Source: Aquirhabdus parva (GTDB taxonomy: Bacteria > Pseudomonadota > Gammaproteobacteria > Pseudomonadales > Moraxellaceae). From it: a stretch of 64,000 nucleotides of DNA. The notes under the pieces were generated by a model. The model made no database searches. It was not told where the DNA came from and worked only from the letters and a program-made list of their open reading frames with translations. The translations under genes and the position numbers were made by a program. Positions 38,058 to 47,691 of this stretch are shown here, piece after piece (positions within the stretch are counted from its first letter, which is position 1; every line of letters starts with the position of its first letter). The DNA lies in NCBI RefSeq assembly GCF_003351745.1, contig NZ_CP031222.1, forward strand, positions 1,966,207 through 2,030,206. Direction: 5' to 3'.

Positions 38058-38861
38058 ATGAACAGTTTTATTCAACAGCCGTCACTGATCAAGTCGGCAG
38101 AAGACATCGAAAAAATGCGCGTGGCAGGAAAACTTGCTGCAGAAGTGCTGGGCATGATTGCGCCTTTCGTCAAAGCAGGTGTAACCACCGCTGAACTTGA
38201 CCGCATTTGCCACGATTATATTGTTAATGTTCAAGGCGCGATTCCAGCCCCACTGAACTATCGTGGATTTCCAAAGAGTATTTGTACGTCAGTCAATCAC
38301 GTCGTATGTCACGGGATTCCTAGTGATAGCAAAGTCTTGAAAAATGGCGATATGATGAATATCGACATTACCGTGATCAAAGATGGATTTCACGGCGACA
38401 CCAGTGAAATGTTCTTTATTGGTGAACCCTCTATTCTTGCCAAGCGCTTAAGTGATGTCGCTCAGGAGGCCATGTATCGCGGCATGCAAACAGTTAAAGC
38501 CGGCTCCTACGTCGGCGACATCGGCGCGGCTATTCAAAGCTATGTTGAAAGCCAGCGTTTCAGCGTAGTCCGTGAATATTGTGGTCATGGCTTAGGGCGT
38601 GTCTTTCACGAAGACCCACAAATCCTGCACTATGGCAAAAAGAATACTGGCATGAAACTTGAGGCGGGTATGACTTTTACCATTGAGCCGATGGTGAATG
38701 CTGGCGTCTGGCAAACCACTCTGATGAATGATGGCTGGACCGTCATTACTAAGGATCGTAAATTGTCGGCTCAATTTGAACATACCATTCTCGTCACTGA
38801 GACAGGCATCGAGATTTTGACCGCACGCCCTAACGAAGATCTATCGCGCTTCGGTGTTTAA
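38058..38861 (+). CDS. map: Methionine aminopeptidase, type I
   Basis: This 267-residue enzyme removes the initiator methionine. The five metal ligands of the pita-bread fold are visible: Asp in MMNIDITVIKDG, Asp in HGDTSEMF, His in REYCGHGLG, Glu in FTIEPMV and Glu in QFEHTILV. Length matches E. coli Map (264). It is divergent from rpsB, as in E. coli, and glnD follows on the same strand after a terminator. Confidence 0.96.
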   Translation: MNSFIQQPSLIKSAEDIEKMRVAGKLAAEVLGMIAPFVKAGVTTAELDRICHDYIVNVQGAIPAPLNYRGFPKSICTSVNHVVCHGIPSDSKVLKNGDMMNIDITVIKDGFHGDTSEMFFIGEPSILAKRLSDVAQEAMYRGMQTVKAGSYVGDIGAAIQSYVESQRFSVVREYCGHGLGRVFHEDPQILHYGKKNTGMKLEAGMTFTIEPMVNAGVWQTTLMNDGWTVITKDRKLSAQFEHTILVTETGIEILTARPNEDLSRFGV

Positions 38862-38923
38862 AGCTGACGCTTCACATCTGTGATCGAAGTTGCTTTTTAT
38901 ACTGATCTGGCGTTGAAATTTTC

Positions 38924-38955
38924 AAAAAAGACTCTCATTTCGAGGGTCTTTTTTA
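38924..38955 (+). terminator. Terminator after map
   Basis: The arms AGACTCTC and GAGGGTCT (one G-U pair) enclose ATTTC and end in a six-T run. It lies between map and glnD, so glnD should have its own promoter. Confidence 0.82.
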
Positions 38956-39029
38956 TCACTGAACTCGACTTCCTGCTATGATTCAGTCTTATTTTTTTGT
39001 TCACTCATTCTTTGAGAGACTTACGCCTT

Positions 39030-41708
39030 ATGTCTGCTCTGCCCTCGCCGCTTGATTATCTACCTTCTAAAGAAAGCCCTTCCTCAAGTACTGGCAGTAC
39101 GGGGAATAATTGTCGCGGTCTCATTCAGTGGCGCCAACTTCTTGAGAAGCAATTAGACGAGAAACTAGAGGCCGGAGAGTCCATTCGTAGCGTTGTCCAC
39201 GCACGTACCCATGCGATCGATGATGTCCTGCAACATCTTTGGAATAACCAGCATCTTTCCAATCAAGGCATTGCGCTCATCGCAGTAGGTGGTTATGGCC
39301 GCGGGGAATTACTGCCTAAATCTGATGTCGATGTCATGATTCTGAGTCAAAATCCGCTTACCGAAGAACAAGAGGGACAAGTCTCACTGTTTGTCGCAAG
39401 TCTTTGGGATGCAGGTCTTGAGCCAGGTGTGAGCGTACGAACACTTTCGGAATGCATTCAAACTGCCCAAGATATTACTGTTGCCACAAGTTTAGTTGAG
39501 TCTCGTTTAATTGTTGGCGATAAATCCTTAAGTCTTCTGCCTCGCCGCATCGTATCGGACACTTGGACAGACTTGGACTTTTATAATGCAAAAATGGCCG
39601 AGCAGTCTGTACGTTACGGTCAACATCATAATACTGAATACAATCTGGAACCGGATATCAAAAATGCGCCGGGTGGTCTCCGCGACATTAATCAGATCGG
39701 TTGGATCGCCAAGCGCTACTACCGCGTTGTCAGACTCTATGATTTAGTTCACTTAGGTTTTATCAGTGAGTTCGAATACAACGAACTGGAATCCTGTGAG
39801 GATTTCCTGTGGCTGATTCGCCATCATTTGCACCGCATTACCAATCGCAATGAAAACCGCCTACTCTTTGACTATCAGCGCGCTGTTGCTGAGCGCCTGA
39901 ATTATCATAGCCACGAAAGTGATCATCAGAATGCGATTATTGAACGCTTCATGCGCGATTACTACCGTGCAGCCATGCGCGTTTCCAGTTTTAATGAAAT
40001 GCTTTTGGCGTATTTCTATGAAACGGCGATTGAACCTAAACTCAAAGAAACATCTCCGCTCGTCGTCACTGCGATTAATGATCGATTTGAGCTCATTAAT
40101 GGCAAGATATCCGCGCGTCATCATCGTGTGTTTTCGGAAACACCGAGCAGCATTCTAGAGATTTTCTTTCTGATGGCTTCGCGTAATGATGCTATCGGCA
40201 TCCGTGCGCGTACCCTACGTCTATTGATGCTTGCGGTCAAAGGGATTGATGATGCTTTCCGTCAAAATCCGATGCATCGCGCGCTCTTTATGGCGATTAT
40301 TCGTGGGCGCTATCGTTTGTATGAAACCTTCCAAGCGATGAAGCGCTATGGCGTGTTAGGTAAATACTTACCCGCTTTTGGTCAGATTATCGGCTTGATG
40401 CAATATGACCTGTTCCATATCTACACCGTCGATATGCACACGTTGATCTTGCTCCGTAATCTACAACGTTTTGGGGAGGATCACTCCGAAGAAAACTTCC
40501 CTGTGGTCAGCCAAATCTTTAAACGTCTCGATCGTAAGGATATTATTTATCTTGCGGCGCTATTTCATGATATCGCTAAAGGTCGCGGCGGGGACCACAG
40601 TGAACTTGGGGCAATCGATGCAACTGAATTCTGTTTAGCACACGGATTAACACAGCGTGAAGCGAATATTGTCGCATGGCTCACCCAGAACCACTTACTC
40701 ATGTCACTGACGGCGCAAAAGAAAGATATTTCCGATCCCGATATCATTCATGAATTTGCTCAAAAAGTCGGTGACATGGTGCATCTGGACTACCTGTACA
40801 CGCTCACTGTAGCCGACATCAATGCCACAAATCCAACACTTTGGAACACATGGCGCGCATCATTACTGCGTCAACTTTATAATCAAACTCGCCGAGTGCT
40901 ACGCTCTGGCCTAGATAATCCGATGGATCGCCAATCCTGGATTGAAGATACCAAAAAGCAGTCCTTCGATTTACTAGCCGGAGCTTTTGAGCGCCATGCC
41001 GTTGAAAAAATTTGGCAAGAAATGGGCGATGATTACTTCCTCCGTGAACGACCTTCCGAAGTCGCATGGCACACGCGCGAAATTCTATTGCACGGCCATG
41101 AAACTCCGCTCGTGCTGATGCGCGAGCATCGTGAGCTCAATCAAGATGCCGTGCAGATTTTTATTTATACGCATGATTTGACCAATCTGTTTGCCGCAAC
41201 CGTGGCTGTCTTTGATCAAATGGAGCTCAACGTTCAAGACGCGCGCATTATCACGGCGAAAACAGGTTTCTCTGTAGATACCTATGTGGTATTGGATAAA
41301 TATGGCACCCTGCTGACCGATCCAGTTCGAAATGCAGAAGTGACTGCACGCCTGAAAGCGGTGCTTGCTCAGCCTGAAAAAGCACAGAATCTCTCCAAAC
41401 GACGTATGCCCCGTCAGCTACGCCACTTTAATGTACCAAGCGAAGTCACGATTAAACTGGATATCGTGCATCAGCATAATGTCGTTGAGATTATCTCTCT
41501 GGATCGTCCGGGTCTTTTGGCGCAGATCGGTGCTTTGTTTTTTCAGAAGAACATCGATATTCAAACAGCACGAATCGCGACCTTGGGAGAACGTGCGGAA
41601 GACGTGTTCTTCATTACAGATAGTCAGGGCAAGCCACTCGATAATGCTGCAGCCAGTGCACTTGCTCAAGAACTCAAACATGATTTAGATGCACAGAGCC
41701 AAGCCTAG
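39030..41708 (+). CDS. glnD: Bifunctional uridylyltransferase/uridylyl-removing enzyme GlnD
   Basis: This nitrogen sensor of about 892 residues adds or removes UMP on PII protein according to glutamine. The domain order is intact: nucleotidyltransferase motif [15 protein letters not shown] at about 87-101, a GlnD helical region, an HD domain with [16 protein letters not shown] near 518, and two C-terminal ACT domains (about 700-780 and 805-880) that bind glutamine. ATG at 39030 was chosen over a TTG 11 codons upstream; length then matches E. coli (890). dapC follows in the same direction. Confidence 0.95.
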   Translation: MSALPSPLDYLPSKESPSSSTGSTGNNCRGLIQWRQLLEKQLDEKLEAGESIRSVVHARTHAIDDVLQHLWNNQHLSNQGIALIAVGGYGRGELLPKSDVDVMILSQNPLTEEQEGQVSLFVASLWDAGLEPGVSVRTLSECIQTAQDITVATSLVESRLIVGDKSLSLLPRRIVSDTWTDLDFYNAKMAEQSVRYGQHHNTEYNLEPDIKNAPGGLRDINQIGWIAKRYYRVVRLYDLVHLGFISEFEYNELESCEDFLWLIRHHLHRITNRNENRLLFDYQRAVAERLNYHSHESDHQNAIIERFMRDYYRAAMRVSSFNEMLLAYFYETAIEPKLKETSPLVVTAINDRFELINGKISARHHRVFSETPSSILEIFFLMASRNDAIGIRARTLRLLMLAVKGIDDAFRQNPMHRALFMAIIRGRYRLYETFQAMKRYGVLGKYLPAFGQIIGLMQYDLFHIYTVDMHTLILLRNLQRFGEDHSEENFPVVSQIFKRLDRKDIIYLAALFHDIAKGRGGDHSELGAIDATEFCLAHGLTQREANIVAWLTQNHLLMSLTAQKKDISDPDIIHEFAQKVGDMVHLDYLYTLTVADINATNPTLWNTWRASLLRQLYNQTRRVLRSGLDNPMDRQSWIEDTKKQSFDLLAGAFERHAVEKIWQEMGDDYFLRERPSEVAWHTREILLHGHETPLVLMREHRELNQDAVQIFIYTHDLTNLFAATVAVFDQMELNVQDARIITAKTGFSVDTYVVLDKYGTLLTDPVRNAEVTARLKAVLAQPEKAQNLSKRRMPRQLRHFNVPSEVTIKLDIVHQHNVVEIISLDRPGLLAQIGALFFQKNIDIQTARIATLGERAEDVFFITDSQGKPLDNAAASALAQELKHDLDAQSQA

Positions 41709-41718
41709 GCTCTGTAAA
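41692..41718 (+). terminator. Possible attenuating hairpin at the glnD end
   Basis: The arms ACAGAGCC and GGCTCTGT span the glnD stop codon; AAAACC and seven T follow. It could partly terminate ahead of dapC. Confidence 0.5.
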
Positions 41719-41755
41719 ACCTTTTTTTGTACTTTTGAATGTAATCCATATCTCT

Positions 41756-42940
41756 ATGAATCCAAATTTATCCAGTTTACATCCCTATCCTTTTGAAAAA
41801 CTTGCGCGTTTATTTAGCGATCTCACACCACCCAAAGACTTGCCTAATATTGCACTCTCGATTGGCGAACCTCGCCATGCAGCACCAGAATTCGTCAAAG
41901 AAGCACTGGTGAGCAATCTTAAGCATTTATCTACCTACCCTTCAACCAAAGGCTTACCTGCACTACGTCAATCGATTGCAGATTGGTTAACAGCTCGCTT
42001 TAAACTTGAGCAGGTAGATGCAGAGTCGCAAGTGTTGCCCGTTAATGGGACACGTGAAGCGATTTTCTCATTTGTTCAAGCAGTGATTGAACCCGCTGCA
42101 ACGGGCCAACAACAGCCCTATGTCATCATGCCCAATCCGTTCTATCAAATTTATGAAGGCGCTGCGTTTTTAGCGGGTGCTATACCCTACTTCGTAAATT
42201 GTACTGCGGAAAATAACTATCTCGGGGACTGGGATGCCATTCCTGAGTCAGTATGGGCAAATACACAGCTTGTCTTTATCTGTACCCCTGGTAACCCGAC
42301 AGGCGCAGTCATGCCTGCTGAAAAACTAAAGAAACTTATCGCCCTTTCCGATCAATACAACTTTGTGATCGCCTCTGATGAATGCTATTCAGAACTGTAT
42401 TTTGATAAAGCGCCGATAGGCTTACTAGAAGTTTGTGCTGAAATAGGTCGACATGACTATCGCAATTGTGTCGTCTTTCACTCGCTGTCTAAGCGTTCAA
42501 ACCTGCCGGGTCTACGGTCGGGCTTTATTGCCGGTGATGCGCGTTTACTTGCGCCTTATTTACTGTATCGCACCTATCATGGCTCCGCGATGCCTGTACA
42601 ACATCAACTGGCATCGATAGCCGCTTGGCAAGATGAAGTTCATGTTGAAGAGAATCGTGTTTTATATCGTCAGAAGTTTGATTTATTCCTGAATGAACTT
42701 GGCCAAGAGCTTCCATTTAAAAAACCTGATGCTGGATTTTACTTTTGGTTACCCGTTGCTGATGATGAAGCGTTTGCACGACGCTTATATGCCCAGCAGA
42801 ATATTACCGTACTCCCTGGTCGTTATTTATCAAGGGAATCAGGAGGCATCAATCCGGGTATGAATCATGTCCGTATGGCATTGGTTGCCGATATGGCGAC
42901 GTGTGAAATTGCCGTGGCCCGAATTAAAAGTTTGATTTAA
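41756..42940 (+). CDS. dapC: Succinyldiaminopimelate aminotransferase DapC
   Basis: This 394-residue class I PLP aminotransferase acts in lysine and peptidoglycan precursor synthesis. It begins MNPNLSSLHPYPFEKLARLF, the usual DapC opening. The PLP-binding lysine is in FHSLSKRSNLPGLRSGF, and the cofactor loop is VFICTPGNPTGAV. ATG at 41756 was chosen over a TTG seven codons upstream. DapC next to glnD is a known arrangement in pseudomonads and Moraxellaceae. A shared terminator separates it from the thioredoxin gene. Confidence 0.93.
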   Translation: MNPNLSSLHPYPFEKLARLFSDLTPPKDLPNIALSIGEPRHAAPEFVKEALVSNLKHLSTYPSTKGLPALRQSIADWLTARFKLEQVDAESQVLPVNGTREAIFSFVQAVIEPAATGQQQPYVIMPNPFYQIYEGAAFLAGAIPYFVNCTAENNYLGDWDAIPESVWANTQLVFICTPGNPTGAVMPAEKLKKLIALSDQYNFVIASDECYSELYFDKAPIGLLEVCAEIGRHDYRNCVVFHSLSKRSNLPGLRSGFIAGDARLLAPYLLYRTYHGSAMPVQHQLASIAAWQDEVHVEENRVLYRQKFDLFLNELGQELPFKKPDAGFYFWLPVADDEAFARRLYAQQNITVLPGRYLSRESGGINPGMNHVRMALVADMATCEIAVARIKSLI

Positions 42941-42963
42941 ACGTTATTACAAGGCTAGAAAGC

Positions 42964-42997
42964 AAAGACGTGGATATCACTGATTTCCACGTCTTTT
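42964..42997. terminator. Bidirectional terminator between dapC and trxC
   Basis: The arms AAAGACGTGGA (42964-42974) and TCCACGTCTTT (42986-42996) form a perfect 11-base stem. Confidence 0.85.
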
Positions 42998-43018
42998 AAA
43001 GATAATTAATGCCTTAAA

Positions 43019-43438
43019 TTAAACAACTTGTCCCAGCCAAGACAGCAATTGCGATGCCTGCATAGCACCTGCTTGCCGCGCTACTTCCTTCCCCTGCTTA
43101 AAAACTGCAATCGTAGGAATACTGCGTATATTAAATCGCGCACTAATCTGTTGAGCTTGTTCGGTATCTACTTTGATAAAGCGATATTGCGGTGCATTTT
43201 GCGCGGCTTGATTGAATTGTGGCGCCATCATTTTGCAAGGACCGCACCACTCTGCCCAAAAATCGACGACGATGGGGAGTTCAGTATTTTGCACATAATG
43301 GTCAAAGTTTTGGTCATTCAATGCGATAGGATGATTAGGCAATAGCTCTTTTTTGCATTTTCCGCAAGTCGGATGCTCTTGCAAACGCTCGTCAGGGACA
43401 CGATTTTTGGCCATACAATGTGGGCAAACAATTAGCAT
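43019..43438 (-). CDS. trxC: Thioredoxin 2 (TrxC) with N-terminal zinc ribbon
   Basis: This 139-residue thioredoxin has four N-terminal zinc-binding cysteines in two CxxC pairs (Cys5/Cys8, Cys25/Cys28). The thioredoxin domain carries the active site WCGPC (Cys65, Cys68) and the cis-proline loop RSIPTIAVF. The zinc ribbon separates TrxC from TrxA and tunes it for oxidative stress. E. coli TrxC is also 139 residues. It is monocistronic. Confidence 0.95.
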   Translation of the reverse strand: MLIVCPHCMAKNRVPDERLQEHPTCGKCKKELLPNHPIALNDQNFDHYVQNTELPIVVDFWAEWCGPCKMMAPQFNQAAQNAPQYRFIKVDTEQAQQISARFNIRSIPTIAVFKQGKEVARQAGAMQASQLLSWLGQVV

Positions 43439-43518
43439 ATCTCTATATTCCCATTACAATATTTACTAAGCATTTTCATCCAATGCTGCTGATTTTGCTA
43501 GTCTTAATCGTTTATGTT

Positions 43519-43773
43519 TTAGAAACCATATTTCACAATGATACTCAACGCAATGTAAGGGATGAGATTAAGCAATAGGATGCCAACTTTATAAAGTGTC
43601 ATGCCTGCATAATGAAGCGTATCAAAAGATTCATCAGAAAAGTGAAACCACCGTCCATGCAAATGACGCATCCACTCATGGGCAAAAGTGAACACCAGAA
43701 ACCAAACTAACAGTACGCCATAATTGATGATGGTGCACCAAAGCAGCAAGCCGCGAATCAGTTCAATATTCAT
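43519..43773 (-). CDS. DUF6868-type small membrane protein
   Basis: The 84 residues have two hydrophobic helices (about 7-29 and 58-82) around the conserved-looking linker FAHEWMRHLHGRWFHFSDESFDTLHYAGM. I recognise the pattern LLLWCTIINYGVLLVWFL as that of DUF6868; the function is unknown. ATG at 43773 has AAGGAG about eight bases upstream. It sits alone between trxC and a shared-type terminator. Confidence 0.8.
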   Translation of the reverse strand: MNIELIRGLLLWCTIINYGVLLVWFLVFTFAHEWMRHLHGRWFHFSDESFDTLHYAGMTLYKVGILLLNLIPYIALSIIVKYGF

Positions 43774-43864
43774 CAATCAATCTCCTTGATTATCTCTTAT
43801 TATACACCCTTAAAAAAAATGCAAGATGCCTCAAATTAATTTGGGATAGCCACCGCTGCCCAGT

Positions 43865-43897
43865 AAAAAAACCGACACATTCATGTCGGTTTTTTTA
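43865..43897. terminator. Terminator of the short YidC gene
   Basis: The arms ACCGACA (43871-43877) and TGTCGGT (43884-43890) have A-run and T-run flanks. The same stem sequence recurs at 47650-47669. Confidence 0.85.
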
Positions 43898-43944
43898 CTT
43901 TCAATCGGTAACACAGTACTCGACTCTACTTAAGTTGGCCCATC

Positions 43945-44592
43945 TCAGATCGTTGGAATTTGCCGTTTTACAATTACACGTAAAATTAGCATTTGTACAA
44001 CTGTCACTGCATTAGATGTTGCCCAATAAATGCCCAAAGCCGCAGGTAATGCAATAATAGCAAAGACAGAAATAGCCACAGGAATCATCAGAACCAACCA
44101 CATCGACATATTTTCAGGTCCATTAGGCATGAGTACCAAACCAAACATCATCAGGCTGCCCACCACAACGGTGAGCAAAATATCTGGCTTTGCTAGTGTT
44201 GCGATCCATAAAAACTTACTACGGAACATCATGTTTTTAAGCACATGAAATATCCCGATGCCAAATAATCCTTGAGTACCCAAATTAAATATAGAGACCT
44301 TATCGACAATTGAAATGCCGTGTTTTTGATAGAGTGCCATAGTTTTATTGGTTAATTCAGATCGGTTATCTTTAAAGTTTATTTTGATTTCATCAAGCTC
44401 AGGCTTAATACGTTTCATGGCCACTTTATTCTTTTGCATTTTATAAGCGGCAGCTAACGACACTGGCATCAATGCAAAACGGACTATCAAAGTCAGTGTA
44501 ATAATCGAAAATGCTTCAGATAAACCCCAGTTTGCACTGAAATAACTCAAGCTCGTTCCAAGAAAATGTGTCCAAGCGGTCCAAAATTCCAT
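43945..44592 (-). CDS. Short YidC/Oxa1-family membrane insertase (second YidC type)
   Basis: This 215-residue protein contains only the conserved five-helix Oxa1 core. The N-terminal helix region (MEFWTAWTHF) is followed by a first core helix with the groove arginine in LIVRFALMPVSLAAAYKMQ, a coiled cytoplasmic hairpin (KNKVAMKRIKPELDEIKINF), then helices ending GIYWATSNAVTVVQMLIL. The large periplasmic P1 domain of Gram-negative YidC (about 540 residues in total) is absent. ATG at 44592 has GGAG six bases upstream. The rnpA-yidC-mnmE context is absent, so this is presumably an extra copy. Its clients are unknown. Confidence 0.85.
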   Translation of the reverse strand: MEFWTAWTHFLGTSLSYFSANWGLSEAFSIITLTLIVRFALMPVSLAAAYKMQKNKVAMKRIKPELDEIKINFKDNRSELTNKTMALYQKHGISIVDKVSIFNLGTQGLFGIGIFHVLKNMMFRSKFLWIATLAKPDILLTVVVGSLMMFGLVLMPNGPENMSMWLVLMIPVAISVFAIIALPAALGIYWATSNAVTVVQMLILRVIVKRQIPTI

Positions 44593-44848
44593 GAGTGACT
44601 CCAATGCGGAATAAAATAAGAATGCGTAATGAAGAGGTTGTGACGTTCAGTATATTATCAATGCTTCATCGGTCTTTGATGTCTACTTAATCTAAGCAAT
44701 TTAATCTAAGCAATAATGATGCCTACAAAACAATCAACACAAATAATAAATACAACTCATGTAATTAATAGAAGTTGGCATATTACTTGTTTATCAATGA
44801 ATATATTTTTCCATTTGATTAAAACATTTTCTTTAGTGAGAAATTACA

Positions 44849-46405
44849 TTGCCCTGTCTATGGCCTACTTTCATCTTTTCACCTTGGGTACAAAAGAGAA
44901 AAATTCTCAAACTTGGCTCAATCTCACTGCTCCTATTTGGCTCTGCATCAATAGCCGCCAAGGATCAATCTTTTATTAACACGAGCCCTTTGCAAATACA
45001 AACCGCCAAATACTGGCAAAACATAACCAAGAAAGATCTGACATTTATCCATAAAACCATTCTAGAAGCTCATCCAGGTGTCATTGACAAGCAAAACCCT
45101 AAATTTAAAGAATGGTTAGAAAATGGTTATATTCAAGCGCAGCGGCTCATTCCACAAGTCAAGAACCAAGAAGAGGAGTTGGCGGTCTTAAGATTCTATA
45201 CTGTTGGTTTTCAGGATGGTCATGTATCGATAGACCCATCTACAGAACAAAAAAAAACAGCCTATTGGCCGGGGTGGTTAATTGAGATGCAAGGGAATAC
45301 TTCAAATGCTAGCTTTATTGTTAAAAATGTTCAAATAAACTGGCCAAGCCCAGTCCCACCCAATGGATCGCAAATACTATCCTGTGATGGTCAATCAGTT
45401 AAGTATCACATTGAGCACGATATTGCCCCGTTTGTAGACACACGTTTGACACTCGAATCGAGCTGGAAAAAATTAGCCAATCAAGTCATGATTCAAAGTA
45501 ATGATTTCCCAACCCTAAATCAGCATTCTATGCAAAATTGCATCGTGCAATTACCAGATCAAAGTCAAAAGACCTTTGCACTTTTATGGCAAGCAGCAGA
45601 TAAAGGTACGTTAGACCAGCTATTGAAACCTCCTAAATCTATCGGCTTATCTAATTTGGGTGGAGGGCGATACTGGATCAATGCCTCTAATTTCTTACCC
45701 AACGCAGAGGAAAACTTACAGTTTGAGAAACTACTTACGGATCTAACGCATCTTGATTCAGCAAAGCTTGTTGTCTTTGATGTTCGTGGAAATACAGGCG
45801 GAAACAGTACCTTTGGAGGTCGTATGTTATCCGCATTACTCGGGAACAGCGGACGCCTCAAAGATTTATCTGAATCGGCTTGGTGGCGTGTCTCTAAACA
45901 AGCTATTTCCTCTCGTGATAACGTGTTATCCATGATGGAAAAAAATTATGGAAAGACGAGTAGCCTATATATTTATACGCAACATTTACAAGCAAGATTA
46001 AAACATGCTGAACAAAGGCATATTGAATGGTTAAAAGATGGGGAACTTGAACCCGACCCTACAGAAGATAAAAAGGAAGGAAGTGATTTTCAAGGGCAAA
46101 TTATCTTATTGACCGACTCCAAATGTGCCAGCGCATGTCTTGATTTTGCGGATAGTGTGATGTCCATTCCCAATGCAATACAGATGGGGCAAGAGACAAG
46201 CGCTGATTCTATATATAATGATATTGGATGGTTCAGGACCCCAAGTGGGTTATATCTCATGATCCCTTTGAAAGTATTTCGCGAGCGCCCTCGTGGTAAT
46301 AATCAGCCCTATACGCCGAAGTATCGCTTCAATGGTGATATCAGTGATACTGCAGCCGTACAGCAATGGGTACTGAGGAGCATTCAGCCAATCAATAAAA
46401 ATTAG
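44849..46405 (+). CDS. S41-family peptidase-like exported protein
   Basis: This protein of about 518 residues has a signal-like segment (KRKILKLGSI onward, ending near SIAA). Residues 55-130 are a helical N-domain, and the C-terminal half has the tail-specific protease fold: LVVFDVRGNTGGNSTFGG near 315 and the nucleophile region LLTDSKCASACLDFAD near 430. The sequence has Ser in ASAC at the expected nucleophile position. The start is unsettled: only TTG at 44849 is available, and about 18 residues precede the basic start of the signal peptide. The cell target is unknown. Confidence 0.72.
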   Translation: MPCLWPTFIFSPWVQKRKILKLGSISLLLFGSASIAAKDQSFINTSPLQIQTAKYWQNITKKDLTFIHKTILEAHPGVIDKQNPKFKEWLENGYIQAQRLIPQVKNQEEELAVLRFYTVGFQDGHVSIDPSTEQKKTAYWPGWLIEMQGNTSNASFIVKNVQINWPSPVPPNGSQILSCDGQSVKYHIEHDIAPFVDTRLTLESSWKKLANQVMIQSNDFPTLNQHSMQNCIVQLPDQSQKTFALLWQAADKGTLDQLLKPPKSIGLSNLGGGRYWINASNFLPNAEENLQFEKLLTDLTHLDSAKLVVFDVRGNTGGNSTFGGRMLSALLGNSGRLKDLSESAWWRVSKQAISSRDNVLSMMEKNYGKTSSLYIYTQHLQARLKHAEQRHIEWLKDGELEPDPTEDKKEGSDFQGQIILLTDSKCASACLDFADSVMSIPNAIQMGQETSADSIYNDIGWFRTPSGLYLMIPLKVFRERPRGNNQPYTPKYRFNGDISDTAAVQQWVLRSIQPINKN

Positions 46406-46477
46406 TACTGCTCAATTAAAAATCTACAGTGTAAATATTGTCGTTTTCTAATATATCCCCCCCTACTCCAATGCCCC

Positions 46478-47527
46478 TCAATGCTTGTGTATCGCTTTAC
46501 ACGCATACATTCTCTGATCAGCTAAGCGGATCAACTCTTCAGGAAGCTTATAATCTTGTGGTCCCGTTTCCACACAGCCCACACTTAAAGTCACATTCTT
46601 TTCGCGACTTTGTAACTCCAGACTAAGCCGCTTCATATAAACTTCCTCAGCTTGGATTTCCCCACAATTCGATAAGATAATACAAAACTCGTCCCCGCCA
46701 TATCGAAAGCAGCTATCCTCCATTCTTGAGATTTTCTTGATTACCTCTGCCACATTACGCAGCACTTCGTCACCCCGTAAATGCCCCTCGTGGTCATTGA
46801 TCGCTTTAAAATTATTTACATCTAAATAAACCACGGTTATTAACTCTGACCTGCGCTGTGCGCTGCGTAATGCTTGAGTCAGTATTTCGGTTAGGTAGCG
46901 TACATTTAACAAACCTGTTAAAGGATCAGTACGTGACATCGATTCAAGCTGCTTTGTTTTTCCCTCTAATACAAGCGCATACTGATCTGACTTATCTTTA
47001 GAGGTCTCAATTTCAGCCACTAAACTTCGGATATACGTTTCAAAAACAAAGGAAATATCCAACATAAATAGTTTAGTTAAGGCCGCGATGGTCTTTTTAC
47101 TTTCTTCTTCATCCAGAAGCGTTACATGCAACAAATCCGTTAATAGCTGCTGCAAGGTATTGATTGCTGCCAGATATAACTTTGGCTCAACACCAATCCG
47201 TTTGTGAACCAGTCCGATACGCAAACGATTGTTCACATATTCCAGATCATAAAAACCGCTAAATAAATCATTAACATACTTTCGCTGAGCATTTCTCAGA
47301 CGCGTCAGAGTATCCGCATCACCAATCAGCAAAGCAATCTCGGCGACGCTCGTTTGTGTCTCGTAAAACTTATCGACGACGGAATCTATTTTTGCAGCAA
47401 TTTTGGATTTTGCTTTGACAAGTACGAGCACATCTTGCTCAGTAAGTGAAAATAACGATTTACGGTATTCAAGCTCGAAATCAGTAATACGTAATTGTTC
47501 TAAAAGTGTTTGGTCAGTTTGCTTCAT
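46478..47527 (-). CDS. Globin-coupled diguanylate cyclase
   Basis: This 349-residue protein has an N-terminal protoglobin sensor (about 1-160) with the proximal-histidine region RLRIGLVHKRIGVEPKLYL (His108). A linker helix joins it to a GGDEF domain (about 195-345). The active-site motif is an intact GGDEF at 277-281, preceded by the inhibitory RxxD site RMED (268-271) at the standard distance, so it should make cyclic di-GMP with product inhibition. Heme-bound oxygen is the expected signal, as in DosC. ATG at 47527 was chosen over an ATG 11 codons upstream because GGGAG precedes it. Confidence 0.9.
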   Translation of the reverse strand: MKQTDQTLLEQLRITDFELEYRKSLFSLTEQDVLVLVKAKSKIAAKIDSVVDKFYETQTSVAEIALLIGDADTLTRLRNAQRKYVNDLFSGFYDLEYVNNRLRIGLVHKRIGVEPKLYLAAINTLQQLLTDLLHVTLLDEEESKKTIAALTKLFMLDISFVFETYIRSLVAEIETSKDKSDQYALVLEGKTKQLESMSRTDPLTGLLNVRYLTEILTQALRSAQRRSELITVVYLDVNNFKAINDHEGHLRGDEVLRNVAEVIKKISRMEDSCFRYGGDEFCIILSNCGEIQAEEVYMKRLSLELQSREKNVTLSVGCVETGPQDYKLPEELIRLADQRMYACKAIHKH

Positions 47528-47643
47528 ATATTGAATCTCCCTTTCTTCTAAGAAACACATCCTGTGTATTCTTCGTACAGCTTATCGTATCGCTCAAGTT
47601 ATGGCTATGATGTTTTTAACTTCCTAATCTGACAATCATCCAT

Positions 47644-47680
47644 AAAAAAACCGACATCTTCATGTCGGTTTTCTTTTTTT
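47644..47680 (-). terminator. Terminator after gap
   Basis: The arms ACCGACAT (47650-47657) and ATGTCGGT (47662-47669) carry A-runs on the low side and T-runs on the high side, and can act in both directions. It lies 12 bases beyond the gap stop. Confidence 0.85.
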
Positions 47681-47691
47681 TCACTCAGTGA

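Noticed and set aside
44716-44979. 87-codon plus-strand frame before the S41-like gene
   Set aside because: It overlaps the S41-like gene in another frame and lacks a ribosome-binding site; it is noted only as a possible source of a shifted start.
43865-47680. The same ACCGACA/TGTCGGT stem at two places, considered as a mobile repeat
   Set aside because: Each copy sits just after a gene with A- and T-runs and works as an ordinary terminator; similarity does not extend beyond the stem.
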